From positions 1,561,001-1,625,000 of the forward strand of contig NZ_CP121106.1 of assembly GCF_029623755.1 (NCBI RefSeq): a stretch of DNA of 64,000 nucleotides, read 5' to 3'. Shown piece after piece: positions 53,857-63,670 of the stretch. Both the position numbers and the translations under genes were made by a program. A model generated the notes under the pieces. The model searched no databases. It saw nothing but the letters and a program-made list of their open reading frames with translations, and was not told the origin of the DNA. Origin of the DNA: Altererythrobacter sp. CAU 1644 (GTDB taxonomy: Bacteria; Pseudomonadota; Alphaproteobacteria; Sphingomonadales; Sphingomonadaceae). Numbering within the stretch: the stretch's first letter is position 1; every line of letters begins with the position of its first letter.

Positions 53857-54471
53857 CGGCTCGCCGATATCCAGCTGCTTCGCCACCAACACCGCCTGGG
53901 TGCGGTTGGTTACGCCAAGGCGCCGGAAAATCGCCGTGATATGCGCTTTGACGGTCGCTTCGCTGATGTCCATTTCATAGGCGATCTGCTTGTTGAGCAG
54001 GCCTTCCGACACATAGCCCAGGATGCGCGCCTGGGCGGGAGTGAGGCTGGCGAGCCGCGTTACGGCTTCACCGCCGCTGTCATCGGTATCGGGAAACACC
54101 AGATCGCCGTCGCCGATCTGTCGTAGCGCGTCGGTCATCTCGGAGAGCGACGCAGTCTTGGAGATGAAACCGGAAGCACCCAGTTCGCGGGCCCCCGCCA
54201 CGACGCGACCGTCCTCGGTCGCGGAGATAACCACCACCGGCACGGCCGGGCACAGCTTGCGCATTTCCAGCAGGGCGTTGAGGCCGCTGCTGTCCTGCAT
54301 GTGAAGATCGAGTGTGGCGAGCTCGACGTCCCCGGACATGATCTCGGACTTGGCCGCGGCCGCATCGCTGACTTCGACGATGTCGTGGGTGGGCCAGACC
54401 TTCTCCACTGCCGCGCGGATCGCGCCGCGCATCAGGGGATGATCGTCCGCGATGACAATTCGTCGCGTCAT
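53839..54471 (-). CDS. LuxR/NarL-family response regulator (CrbR-like)
   Basis: 210 residues. The receiver domain has IVIADDHPLMRGAI and the phosphoacceptor Asp in LATLDLHMQDSSG (about residue 55). The C-terminal LuxR/GerE helix-turn-helix has LTPAQARILGYVSEGLLNKQIAYEMDISEATVKAHITAIFRRLGV. It is the expected partner of the adjacent CrbS-like kinase, a pair that activates acs in Vibrio and Pseudomonas. It lies 4 bases after acs on the same strand, so regulator and target are cotranscribed, giving positive feedback. Confidence 0.94.
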   Translation of the reverse strand: MTRRIVIADDHPLMRGAIRAAVEKVWPTHDIVEVSDAAAAKSEIMSGDVELATLDLHMQDSSGLNALLEMRKLCPAVPVVVISATEDGRVVAGARELGASGFISKTASLSEMTDALRQIGDGDLVFPDTDDSGGEAVTRLASLTPAQARILGYVSEGLLNKQIAYEMDISEATVKAHITAIFRRLGVTNRTQAVLVAKQLDIGEPSGINP

Positions 54472-54475
54472 GGTG

Positions 54476-56425
<1,950 letters not shown>

Positions 56426-56510
56426 AGAGGTCTCTCCCGATGTCTCGATCGCAGCTGTCGCTTGTTGCGCGAGCTTATCCCACTCGGCCCGTCAATGCGT
56501 TACGACCTTA

Positions 56511-56536
56511 GTCTTATAGACCATCTGCCGATAGAC
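56511..56536. promoter_or_regulatory. candidate CrbR operator between acs and porin
   Basis: GTCTTATAGAC (56511-56521) is an inverted repeat with GTCT/AGAC arms and a three-base centre; another AGAC occurs at 56533-56536. TAGACCA spans 56517-56523 and recurs at 48231-48237 upstream of the DUF4212-symporter operon. The shared motif at two acetate promoters makes it a candidate regulator site; the assignment to CrbR is inference. Confidence 0.35.
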
Positions 56537-56596
56537 TAGGCGCGGTAATTGCTGCGATTTTCCAACCCGCAAAATCAATCGTGGGGAGGGATACTC

Positions 56597-57997
56597 GTGG
56601 TCAGTTCTTCAAGCGGAATCGGCAGGAGGAAATACGCCATCGCGCTGCTGGCTGCCAGCATGCTGGTGCCGGCAACGGCGCATGCAGCGGACGAACGCGA
56701 ATCGGTCGACGACCGGCTTGACCGGCTGGAGGCGATGATCGTCGCCCTGCAGCAGCAAATGGCCGGTCAGCAGGCCGGTGCCGCCCAATCCGAAGCGGTC
56801 AGCCAGCTCAGCACCGCGGTTGCAGAAACGCGTGCCCAGAACGAAGCACTGGCCCAGCAGCAAGCGGAGACCGAGGCCCGGGTCGCCCAGGTGGAGAAGG
56901 ATTCGACCAACGGCTTCCGCGTCGGCGACACCACCATCAAGATCGGCGGGTATGCCAAGATGGATGCCAAGAGCATCCGCACCAGCGGTGGCCAGCTGCC
57001 CGGCGACTCGGTCGGGCGCGACTTCCTGATTCCCAGCCTGATCCCGGTCGGCGGTTCGTCGTCCGATTGGGACACGCATTTCCATGCGCGGCAAAGCCGC
57101 TTCATCATCTCGACCGCCACTCCGGTCGGCGACAAGTCGATCGGCAGCCATCTCGAACTCGACTTCCTGGTCACGGCGGGCGGCGATCAGCGGGTGTCGA
57201 ACAGCTACACCCCGCGCATGCGGCAGGCCTTCATCACTTACGATGGCTGGACGTTCGGGCAGGCGTGGTCGAACTTCCAGAATGTCGCGGCATTGCCCGA
57301 CAGCGTGGACTTCGTCGGGACAATGCCGGGCACGGTCTTCGTGCGCCAGCCGATGATCCGCTACAAGAGCAAGAGCGGCTTCTCGGTCTCCGTCGAAAAT
57401 CCCGAAACGGCCATCACGACCAGCACCGGCGGGCGTATTCTCCCGGCAGACGACAAGCTTCCGGATATTACCGCGCGCTATGACGGCAAGGGCTTTACCG
57501 TTGCGGCGATCGTTCGCCAGCTAACCGCGTCCGATGCTGTCCTGCCGAACGGATCGGATTCGGCGTTTGGCTATGGCCTCAGCATCTCGGGCAAGGTCCC
57601 GATCGGCAGCGGCGGCGACGATTTCCGCTTCATGGGAACTGTCGGTGAAGGGCTGGGCCGTTACCTCGGCGCAAATATCGTCAACGATGCCGCGATCGAT
57701 GCGAGCGGCAACCTCGATCCGATTGCGACCTATTCCGGCTTCGCGGCCTTCCGGCATGTGTGGAGTCCGAAGGCGCGCTCCACCATTGCAGGAAGCTACT
57801 TCAAGGCTGACAACCCGGTCCTGCTGACCAGCGGTGCCCCGACCGACGAGGTCTGGAATATCCTCGGCAATATCATCTACTCGCCTGTGCCCAAGCTCGA
57901 TCTGGGGCTCGAGTACATGTACGCCGAGCGCACCAACGAGGCCGGGCTCGACGGCAATTTGCAACAGGTCCAGGTCATGGCAAAATACAGCTTCTAA
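56597..57997 (+). CDS. DcaP-like trimeric outer-membrane porin
   Basis: 466 residues from a GTG at 56597, 6 bases after GGGGAGGG; the longer reading from 56549 lacks a site. The signal peptide ends in ATAHAAD. Residues 30-110 are a coiled-coil region (DDRLDRLEAMIVALQQQM, QNEALAQQQAETEARVAQVEKD), then a 16-strand-type barrel starting FRVGDTTIKIGGYAKMDAK and ending VQVMAKYSF. DcaP proteins take up dicarboxylates and similar organic acids, which matches the divergent acs and downstream prpE. A strong hairpin (58028-58050) follows. Confidence 0.9.
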   Translation: MVSSSSGIGRRKYAIALLAASMLVPATAHAADERESVDDRLDRLEAMIVALQQQMAGQQAGAAQSEAVSQLSTAVAETRAQNEALAQQQAETEARVAQVEKDSTNGFRVGDTTIKIGGYAKMDAKSIRTSGGQLPGDSVGRDFLIPSLIPVGGSSSDWDTHFHARQSRFIISTATPVGDKSIGSHLELDFLVTAGGDQRVSNSYTPRMRQAFITYDGWTFGQAWSNFQNVAALPDSVDFVGTMPGTVFVRQPMIRYKSKSGFSVSVENPETAITTSTGGRILPADDKLPDITARYDGKGFTVAAIVRQLTASDAVLPNGSDSAFGYGLSISGKVPIGSGGDDFRFMGTVGEGLGRYLGANIVNDAAIDASGNLDPIATYSGFAAFRHVWSPKARSTIAGSYFKADNPVLLTSGAPTDEVWNILGNIIYSPVPKLDLGLEYMYAERTNEAGLDGNLQQVQVMAKYSF

Positions 57998-58027
57998 TTG
58001 CGGGAAGCTCGGCCAGGTTTGCGACGA

Positions 58028-58050
58028 GGGCGGTCCCGCTGGGGCCGCCC
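58028..58050 (+). terminator. strong hairpin between porin and prpE
   Basis: GGGCGGTCCC (58028-58037) pairs with GGGGCCGCCC (58041-58050) across a 3-base loop: ten pairs with one T-G wobble. No T-run follows, so it may act as an mRNA stabiliser or a partial terminator, leaving more porin than PrpE message. prpE starts 27 bases later with its own AGGAGAG site. Confidence 0.55.
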
Positions 58051-58077
58051 CACGCTTGACACAGAGTAGGAGAGAGC

Positions 58078-59949
58078 ATGTCTTTAGCCGATGTCGCCGC
58101 GAGCGCGGCGCGGGATCCGCAGGCCTTCTGGCTCGATGCCGCAGCTGGCCTCGACTGGACGCGCTTTCCCAACCAGGCGCATGACGCCGCAAGCGATAGC
58201 TGGTTTCCCGACGGCGAACTCAACACCTGCTTCAACGCAGTCGACCGCCACGTCGAGGCTGGCAGGGACGATGCCACTGCACTGATCTACGAAAGCCCGA
58301 TCACCGGGAAATCGGCGCGCTTCTCCTTCGCAGAGCTGCAGGAGCGCGTGGCGCGCACCGCCGGGATGATTGCCGCGCAAGGGGTCGAGAAGGGCGATCG
58401 GGTCATCATCTACATGCCGATGGTACCCGAAGCGGTCTTCGCCATGCTGGCCTGCGCGCGGCTTGGCGCCGTCCATTCGGTCGTCTTCGGTGGCTTCGCC
58501 GCGCCTGAGCTGGCGAAGCGGATCGACGATTGCGAGCCGAAGCTGGTGCTGAGCGCTTCCTGTGGGTTCGAACCGGGCCGAACGATCGCCTACAAGCCGC
58601 TGCTTGATCAGGCGCTCGAACTGGCACGGCACAAGCCGACCGCCGCCATCATCCTGCAGCGGGAGGAGCTGTCGGCCGCGCTGCAAGAGGGTCGCGATCT
58701 CGACTGGCAAGCGAACTATGCCGAAGCCGATCCGGCGCCGTGCGTGCCGGTCGCATCGAGCGATCCGCTCTACATTCTCTATACCTCGGGCACGACCGGC
58801 ACCCCCAAAGGCGTCGTCCGGGACAATGGCGGCCATGCGACCGTGCTGCACTGGTCGATGGGCAGCATCTACGGGATCGACACCGGGGATACCTACTGGG
58901 CCGCATCGGACATCGGTTGGGTCGTCGGGCACAGCTACATCGTCTACGGACCGCTGCTGAAGGGCTGTGCGACGATCCTCTTCGAAGGCAAGCCTGTGGG
59001 AACGCCCGATGCGGGGATCTTCTGGCGGTTGGTCGACCAGCATCAGGTGAAGGTGCTGTTCACCGCGCCCACGGCGATCCGCGCAATCCGTCGCTCCGAT
59101 CCCGATGGCAGCTTCATCGACGATGCCTCGCTGTCCTCGCTTCAGGCCCTGTTCCTGGCTGGTGAACGGGCCGACCCTGACACTTTGCTGTGGATCGCAG
59201 ACAAGCTGGGCAAGCCGGTGATCGATCACTGGTGGCAGACCGAGCTGGGCTGGCCGGCCATCGCGACCTGTTTCGGATTGGGTGAGACCGAGATCCGCGC
59301 GGGGAGCGCAGGACGTGCGGTGCCCGGATACCGGTTCAAGGTCAGGGACGATGCCGGCGATCCGGTCGATGCCGGCGTGGTCGGCAATCTGCTCATCGAG
59401 CAACCCCTGCCGCCGGGCGCCTTCCGCTCGTTGTGGAACAATCCTGTGAAGTTCCAGGCGGGCTTCGTCGACTTCCCAGGACATTACACCACCGGCGATG
59501 CAGGGATGATCGACCAAGACGGATACATCCACATCATGGGCCGCACCGACGACATCATCAACGTCGCCGGGCATCGCCTCTCGACCGGCCAGATGGAGGA
59601 AGTCGTCGCCAATCACCCGCAAGTCGTGGAATGCGCCGTGGTAGGGGCGACCGACGAGTTGAAAGGGGAAATGCCGGTCGGCTTCGTGGTAACGCGCCCG
59701 GGCTGCGCGCGACTGGACGAAGTCCATAGCGAACTGGTCGCATCGATCCGGGGCGACATCGGGCCGATCGCCAGCCCGCGCAGCATCTATTTCGTCGACG
59801 GCCTGCCCAAGACCCGTTCGGGCAAGATTCTGCGCAACCTGCTGCGCGACATCACCAATGGCGCCGACATCTCTATCCCTCAGACCATCGACGATGCGGG
59901 GGTAATCGAACCGATCATCGAACAGGTCGAGCGTAAGGCACCAGCCTGA
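58078..59949 (+). CDS. prpE: propionyl-CoA synthetase PrpE (acyl-CoA synthetase)
   Basis: 623 residues. It shares all adenylation motifs with Acs ([76 protein letters not shown]) but has the PrpE-type RDNGGHATVLHWSMG segment after the P-loop. PrpE activates propionate to propionyl-CoA. The ATG at 58078 is preceded by AGGAGAG. No methylcitrate genes (prpBCD) are in the window. It closes the short-chain acid module. Confidence 0.92.
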   Translation: MSLADVAASAARDPQAFWLDAAAGLDWTRFPNQAHDAASDSWFPDGELNTCFNAVDRHVEAGRDDATALIYESPITGKSARFSFAELQERVARTAGMIAAQGVEKGDRVIIYMPMVPEAVFAMLACARLGAVHSVVFGGFAAPELAKRIDDCEPKLVLSASCGFEPGRTIAYKPLLDQALELARHKPTAAIILQREELSAALQEGRDLDWQANYAEADPAPCVPVASSDPLYILYTSGTTGTPKGVVRDNGGHATVLHWSMGSIYGIDTGDTYWAASDIGWVVGHSYIVYGPLLKGCATILFEGKPVGTPDAGIFWRLVDQHQVKVLFTAPTAIRAIRRSDPDGSFIDDASLSSLQALFLAGERADPDTLLWIADKLGKPVIDHWWQTELGWPAIATCFGLGETEIRAGSAGRAVPGYRFKVRDDAGDPVDAGVVGNLLIEQPLPPGAFRSLWNNPVKFQAGFVDFPGHYTTGDAGMIDQDGYIHIMGRTDDIINVAGHRLSTGQMEEVVANHPQVVECAVVGATDELKGEMPVGFVVTRPGCARLDEVHSELVASIRGDIGPIASPRSIYFVDGLPKTRSGKILRNLLRDITNGADISIPQTIDDAGVIEPIIEQVERKAPA

Positions 59950-60477
59950 CGCGCGACTTACTTGGGATTGGCGGGTGGGGTGCTGCGACGGCTAGCCGCG
60001 CGCGTTCTTGTCATCCTTCCTAGTCGTGGTCGGACTCGGAGAGGGAGAATAAAACTATAAATTTCAAATGCTTAATATCGAAATGGCGTCGATTCCAACG
60101 CAAAAACAGCGGAATCACGCCAAGAAACTGCAAAGATGCTACCGTTTTCAGGTAATTAGCCGGGTTATACGGCGACTAATTGCTTGTTGAGACGACAAAG
60201 ATTCTCAACTCGTCGCCTTTCTGGGTGCGCTCGTCGGGAAAATGTAACATTGATCTTGTTAGGTTCGTCCCGACGCCGAATAGTTTAGGGCATCGGGCCG
60301 CTCTTCGCTTTCTAACCTAGCGAAGAAACTACAAAAAATTTTCCAAGGCATGCAGCAAGGACGCCGGGGCAGCGGCCATGCGCATTCGTGCTTGCGAGGG
60401 AGCAATCCCTCGATGGCTCGGTCACCGCGTTTGGCGGGGGCTGGCGGCAATGTGCGACGCTCGAGGGAGGGCGAAGA
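59950..60477. promoter_or_regulatory. 528-base gene-free region: promoter and leader of the LuxR regulator
   Basis: No convincing gene lies here. Much of it (60050-60350) is AT-rich compared with flanking DNA. Visible structure includes TTGAGA (60187-60192) facing TCTCAA (60203-60208), an operator-like inverted repeat, and T/A-rich tracts such as ACAAAAAATTTT at about 60330. Near the 3' end is a GCAA-tetraloop hairpin (60395-60412). Several short GTG/ATG-started frames exist, but none has a ribosome binding site with protein-like sequence. The size suggests complex control of the regulator downstream. Confidence 0.45.
60395..60468 (+). promoter_or_regulatory. candidate RNA switch sequestering the LuxR ribosome binding site
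   Basis: CGAGGGA (60395-60401) pairs with TCCCTCG (60406-60412) to form a hairpin with a GCAA tetraloop. The ribosome binding site region contains the identical CGAGGGA at 60462-60468. TCCCTCGA (60406-60413) can instead pair with TCGAGGGA (60461-60468) over 8 bases, hiding the site. Two mutually exclusive folds are therefore possible. What would trigger the change is unknown. Confidence 0.4.
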
Positions 60478-61134
60478 ATGAAGGGCGATTCCATTATCGG
60501 AAGGGGCGCGCTCAACACGTATGAGGGGCAATTGATGCAGCCGTCGTCGCGACTGGATGTTCTTACCGCGGAGAATGTGCGCCCCGCACTCGATGCCGTT
60601 CTCACAGGCATGGAGAAACTCGACGATCGGGCCCGGTTGGTGGTGCAACGTGACGGGACCCTATTGGCGGCTGGCCGCCACTTCCCCGAATGGCTCGAGC
60701 GCTCAGACTGCCTCTTTCTGAGGGAGAACACCTTGCGGGCCCTGGGGAACGAAGCCCAGGTCAAGCTGCACAAGCTGTTCAACGTCGGCGTCGGCAAGGT
60801 CGATAGCCAGGTGCTGGAACGCTATGCCACCGAAGGTCACTGCATCGTTCGCGGGGCCGGGCTGTGCACCGAAGCCATCGCGGTTACATTGCAGATCGCG
60901 CACAACGGGTTCGAACCGAAGATGGCGGACCTCGAGGAGGCTTTCGGCCTCACGCCCAGCGAGACCCATATCGTCGAGCTATTGCTGCAGGGATGCGGGC
61001 CGCAGGAGATCGGCCATGACCTGGCGATCTCGGTGCACACCGTCCGGGCGCACCTGCGCCATTGCTACGAGAAGCTCGATGTCTCGTCGCGCGAGGAGCT
61101 GTGGCAGAAACTCGCCCCCTATCGACTGAATTGA
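60478..61134 (+). CDS. LuxR-type regulator upstream of the amyloid-like genes
   Basis: 218 residues from the ATG at 60478 behind GAGGGAGGG; an upstream GTG at 60388 would run through the leader hairpin and lacks a site. Residues 155-212 form a LuxR/GerE helix-turn-helix (LTPSETHIVELLLQGCGPQEIGHDLAISVHTVRAHLRHCYEKLDV). The N-terminal 150 residues (VVQRDGTLLAAGRHFPEWLE, RGAGLCTEAIAVTLQI) resemble no receiver domain: there is no phosphoacceptor pocket, so it is probably a one-component sensor, perhaps PAS-like. By position it should control the repeat-protein genes that follow, as CsgD does for curli in E. coli; the parallel is functional inference, not homology of the sensor. Confidence 0.85.
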   Translation: MKGDSIIGRGALNTYEGQLMQPSSRLDVLTAENVRPALDAVLTGMEKLDDRARLVVQRDGTLLAAGRHFPEWLERSDCLFLRENTLRALGNEAQVKLHKLFNVGVGKVDSQVLERYATEGHCIVRGAGLCTEAIAVTLQIAHNGFEPKMADLEEAFGLTPSETHIVELLLQGCGPQEIGHDLAISVHTVRAHLRHCYEKLDVSSREELWQKLAPYRLN

Positions 61135-61355
61135 CCGCTAATCTGTCGATTTTATACCATTATTCTAAACCAGCACTCTAAAGATAGTTAATATTGACTA
61201 CTTTCAATTGACGATGTGCGGGTTTGCGAATCGGTCTAGAACTCAAGTCATAATCTAAAGGTGGGTCGTCCGGACATTACAGTCCGATTCAACACCAGCC
61301 TGTTTCACAACAGCTGTCCGAATTGAAATTACTTGCATCTTGCAAGGAGGACGAC
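61135..61355. promoter_or_regulatory. AT-rich promoter region of the amyloid-like operon
   Basis: 221 bases, AT-rich at 61140-61260, without an ORF. A loose sigma70-like pair is TTGCGA (61224-61229) and CATAAT (61249-61254), with a rather long 19-base spacer. A small stem CGGAC (61271-61275) with GTCCG (61282-61286) follows. The leader ends with AAGGAGG (61344-61350) before the GTG start. It is the likely target of the LuxR regulator. Confidence 0.4.
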
Positions 61356-61859
61356 GTGCGTGATCTTGAGATCAAGCGCAGGATTCTGCGCGCCGGTAGA
61401 GCTGTGCTCATCGGATCGGTAGCCGGGGCCGCCCTGGCATCCCAGCCCGCGTTCGCGCAGGAGGAGGTCTGGCCCTCGAATGCCGAGGCCCATCCCGGCG
61501 AGATCGTGTACTCCCGCGACGTTCCCTACGGCACGGCCACCCGCCGCTTCGCTCAAGGCGAGGCGCGGACCGTCAACCCCGATCAGACCATCCTGATAGA
61601 GAACAGCCTGCTGGTCGGGCTCCAGCCATTGAGCGACGCGGAACAGGCTGCTGTTTCGGCCCCGCTCGTGCGCTCGCTGGAAGTTGGGCGCAATGCCATC
61701 GACGTCGGGCTGTCAGTCGTTACCGCGACCGGCAGTGGCGGCGACTTCACGCGTTCCGAGAGCGGCGCAAGTTCAACCGGTAGCATCATCAGCCAGGGGC
61801 TGAGCGTGCTGCCTTCAGCGCTTGCCGTCATCGGCAACACCACCGGGAGTGGGCAATGA
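61356..61859 (+). CDS. secreted protein of unknown function, first gene of amyloid-like operon
   Basis: 167 residues from the GTG at 61356, 5 bases after a strong AAGGAGG; a TTG at 61323 is the alternative. The signal peptide (RAGRAVLIGSVAGAALASQ, then PAFAQE) sends it to the periplasm or outside. The mature part is short, with a segment RDVPYGTATRRFAQGEARTVNPDQTILI and a Gly/Ser-rich C-terminal end (TATGSGGDFTRSESGASS, IGNTTGSGQ). There are no GVNxAAG repeats and no mature Cys. I do not recognise a family. By gene order it occupies the place of FapA, a small periplasmic helper, but sequence support is lacking. It overlaps the next gene by 4 bases. Confidence 0.8.
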   Translation: MRDLEIKRRILRAGRAVLIGSVAGAALASQPAFAQEEVWPSNAEAHPGEIVYSRDVPYGTATRRFAQGEARTVNPDQTILIENSLLVGLQPLSDAEQAAVSAPLVRSLEVGRNAIDVGLSVVTATGSGGDFTRSESGASSTGSIISQGLSVLPSALAVIGNTTGSGQ

Positions 61860-62467
61860 TCGCGGCCCCATCGATTGGCCCGCTCCCGGTGCTTTTTCTT
61901 CTATTCGGAGCAGTCCCGCTCGCGGCCCAGGACGATCAGGGAGCGCAGGACGAAGTGCTGGTGGCCGAGGGCAGCACCAGTGGAAACTCCGGTCGGATCG
62001 CGGTGAACGTCGCGGCTGGTTCGCAAAACCAGCAGGCGGGTTCGGCCGTGATCGCGATCGGCGATATCCCCATCGGTGCCAATGCGGTGTCCCAACACAT
62101 CGCTACGCCGGACATGACCGACCGGCGCACCGCGGTCGCCGTGGGACCTGGCGCCCTTTCCAACAATTCCGGCTTGCTGAGCGTGAACCTCAGCGCCGGC
62201 AACCAGAACCAGTCGGCGAACCTCGCGACGCTGACGATCGGAACAAGCGGAGTGGTCTCTGACCAGATGCTCGCCCAGACGAGCGCTCCCACCAATCCGG
62301 CCGGGCAATCTGGCCCGGGCCTCGAAGCCCCCAATGACGCCATCGCAATCGATGACTCGGCGTTGGCGGGGAACAGCGGCCTGGTCCAGATCAACCTTGT
62401 CGGCGGCGAGAGGAATTCCTCTGCCAACACCTTCGCGCTGAACGTCTCGGCCGGGGGCAATCCATGA
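61856..62467 (+). CDS. Fap-like repeat protein, presumed minor amyloid subunit (FapB-like)
   Basis: 203 residues with a signal peptide (PVLFLLFGAVPLAAQ). Three imperfect repeats are spaced 60-70 residues apart: 43-68 (NSGRIAVNVAAGSQNQQAG), 103-128 (NSGLLSVNLSAGNQNQSAN) and 172-197 (NSGLVQINLVGGERNSSAN). The shared core is NSGxxxVNxxAGxxNQxxN followed by a short hydrophobic strand (AVIAIG, ATLTIG, FALNV). Such Asn/Gln-Gly repeat cores are the hallmark of Fap functional amyloid subunits, where repeats stack as beta-arches. No Cys in the mature chain. The ATG overlaps the upstream stop by 4 bases. Smaller size and position before the larger repeat protein suit a nucleator. Confidence 0.72.
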   Translation: MIAAPSIGPLPVLFLLFGAVPLAAQDDQGAQDEVLVAEGSTSGNSGRIAVNVAAGSQNQQAGSAVIAIGDIPIGANAVSQHIATPDMTDRRTAVAVGPGALSNNSGLLSVNLSAGNQNQSANLATLTIGTSGVVSDQMLAQTSAPTNPAGQSGPGLEAPNDAIAIDDSALAGNSGLVQINLVGGERNSSANTFALNVSAGGNP

Positions 62468-62490
62468 ACCGAAGCAAAGGAGACAGGATC

Positions 62491-63540
62491 ATGAAGTATG
62501 CACTGCTAGCGGCAGTTGCAGGATCGGCCTTGGCCGTATCCGGCACTGCCATGGCGCAGGACAGCGAACCCGGCAGCTATGATGGCGAATCCGGGGTCGA
62601 GGTCGATCTGCGCTATGCCAACAACATCGACACCAGCGTGACGACCGATGTGACCTATACGAAAGACGTTGCCCTGCGCGGCGCTGTCCGTCTGCGGGGG
62701 ACCATCGACGTCGACAGCTCTGCTGTCGCGGTCACCGATGCCAAACAGTTCCTGACTGGCGTCGAGGTAACCTATCGTGAAGAGAACGAGCTGAACGGCG
62801 AGAACGGCTATGTGGCCGAAGTGTTCGGGATTGGCTGGAGCGAACCAGGCTTCAACGGCCCTTCGCCAGACCCGTTTGCCAATGGCGTGCCTGAAGATCA
62901 GATCCGGGCGGGCTTCTTCGCCCCGATCATCAACACGGTGGATGCCTTCAACGTCGATTCGTCGGGCAATGTCGGGGTCAACCTCGCTGCGGGTTACTTC
63001 AACCAGCAGATGAACAGCGCCTCGATTGCGGTGTCGGAAGACAACAACGAAGAAGCAGCCGGCGGCTGGGCCGAAGCGTCCACGACCGGACTGCAATCGT
63101 TGATCGGCGTGGCGCAATATGCGGCGCGCGGCTTCCTCGACGAAGACGATCCGGAAGAAGGTGGCGGACAGAACAACTTCCGCGACCGTAACACAATCCT
63201 GGGTGCGACGATCACCGGATCGGGCAACATCGGCGTCAACGTGGCGGCCGGCAGCCTCAACCAGCAGTCCAACCTGATGACTCTGGCTGTCGCCAACAAT
63301 GCCGATCTGGCCGAAGCCAATGCTGGCCTCATCCAGACCGCGTTGCTGAGCGGTGTCGAACAGCAGGACAGCATCAACTCGATCTCCGGCCTGGATATCA
63401 GTGGTGCATCCGGCAACATCGGCGTCAACATGGCGGCCGGTGTCGGCAACCAGCAGACGAACTCGCTCACCATTGCAGCATCGCAGGGTGACGGTTCGGG
63501 GAACCCACAGACCGGCGGCGGGATCAACGACCCAAGCTGA
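62491..63540 (+). CDS. Fap-like repeat protein, presumed major amyloid subunit (FapC-like)
   Basis: 349 residues from the ATG at 62491 (AAAGGAG at 62476-62482), giving signal peptide MKYALLAAVAGSALAVSGTA then MAQ; an ATG at 62464 overlaps the upstream stop. An N-terminal domain of about 130 residues rich in strands (VEVDLRYANNIDTSVTTDVTY) precedes three repeats at 158-181 (SGNVGVNLAAGYFNQQMN), 244-267 (SGNIGVNVAAGSLNQQSN) and 307-330 (SGNIGVNMAAGVGNQQTN). The core SGNxGVNxAAGxxNQQxN is closely conserved. Linkers are long and variable, and acidic (DEDDPEEGGG). There is no Cys. This fits the three-repeat/two-linker plan of FapC fibril protein. A hairpin follows. Confidence 0.78.
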   Translation: MKYALLAAVAGSALAVSGTAMAQDSEPGSYDGESGVEVDLRYANNIDTSVTTDVTYTKDVALRGAVRLRGTIDVDSSAVAVTDAKQFLTGVEVTYREENELNGENGYVAEVFGIGWSEPGFNGPSPDPFANGVPEDQIRAGFFAPIINTVDAFNVDSSGNVGVNLAAGYFNQQMNSASIAVSEDNNEEAAGGWAEASTTGLQSLIGVAQYAARGFLDEDDPEEGGGQNNFRDRNTILGATITGSGNIGVNVAAGSLNQQSNLMTLAVANNADLAEANAGLIQTALLSGVEQQDSINSISGLDISGASGNIGVNMAAGVGNQQTNSLTIAASQGDGSGNPQTGGGINDPS

Positions 63541-63553
63541 TCAACCGCAGGCG

Positions 63554-63585
63554 GGGAGGGGGAGACCTTACCCTCCTCCTCCCCA
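63554..63585 (+). terminator. hairpin between major subunit and peptidase genes
   Basis: GGGGAGGGGGAG (63554-63565) pairs with CTCCTCCTCCCC (63574-63585): 12 pairs with a single G-T wobble and an 8-base loop. No T-run follows. It begins 13 bases after the stop of the presumed fibril protein, and could attenuate transcription or protect the upstream mRNA, giving much subunit and little peptidase. Confidence 0.55.
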
Positions 63586-63670
63586 TCTCCCCGGCCGTGG
63601 TGCGGCCGGAGCGATATCCCACCCGCGAAAGGCAGGATGCCAGCTGCCCGAAGCAAAGGCAGGACCCCCA

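Noticed and set aside
58084..59727. A 547-codon minus-strand frame opposite prpE.
   Set aside because: Shadow of prpE; no start signal and no recognisable domain.
60388..60477. GTG start giving the LuxR regulator 30 extra residues.
   Set aside because: No ribosome binding site before it, non-conserved-looking residues, and it spans the leader hairpin; the ATG at 60478 has a strong site.
62491..63540. Curli (CsgA) or RTX-type repeat protein.
   Set aside because: Curlin repeats are about 22 residues with Ser-x5-Gln-x4-Asn spacing and occur five times; RTX needs GGxGxDxUx nonapeptides. Neither fits the widely spaced GVNxAAG repeats.
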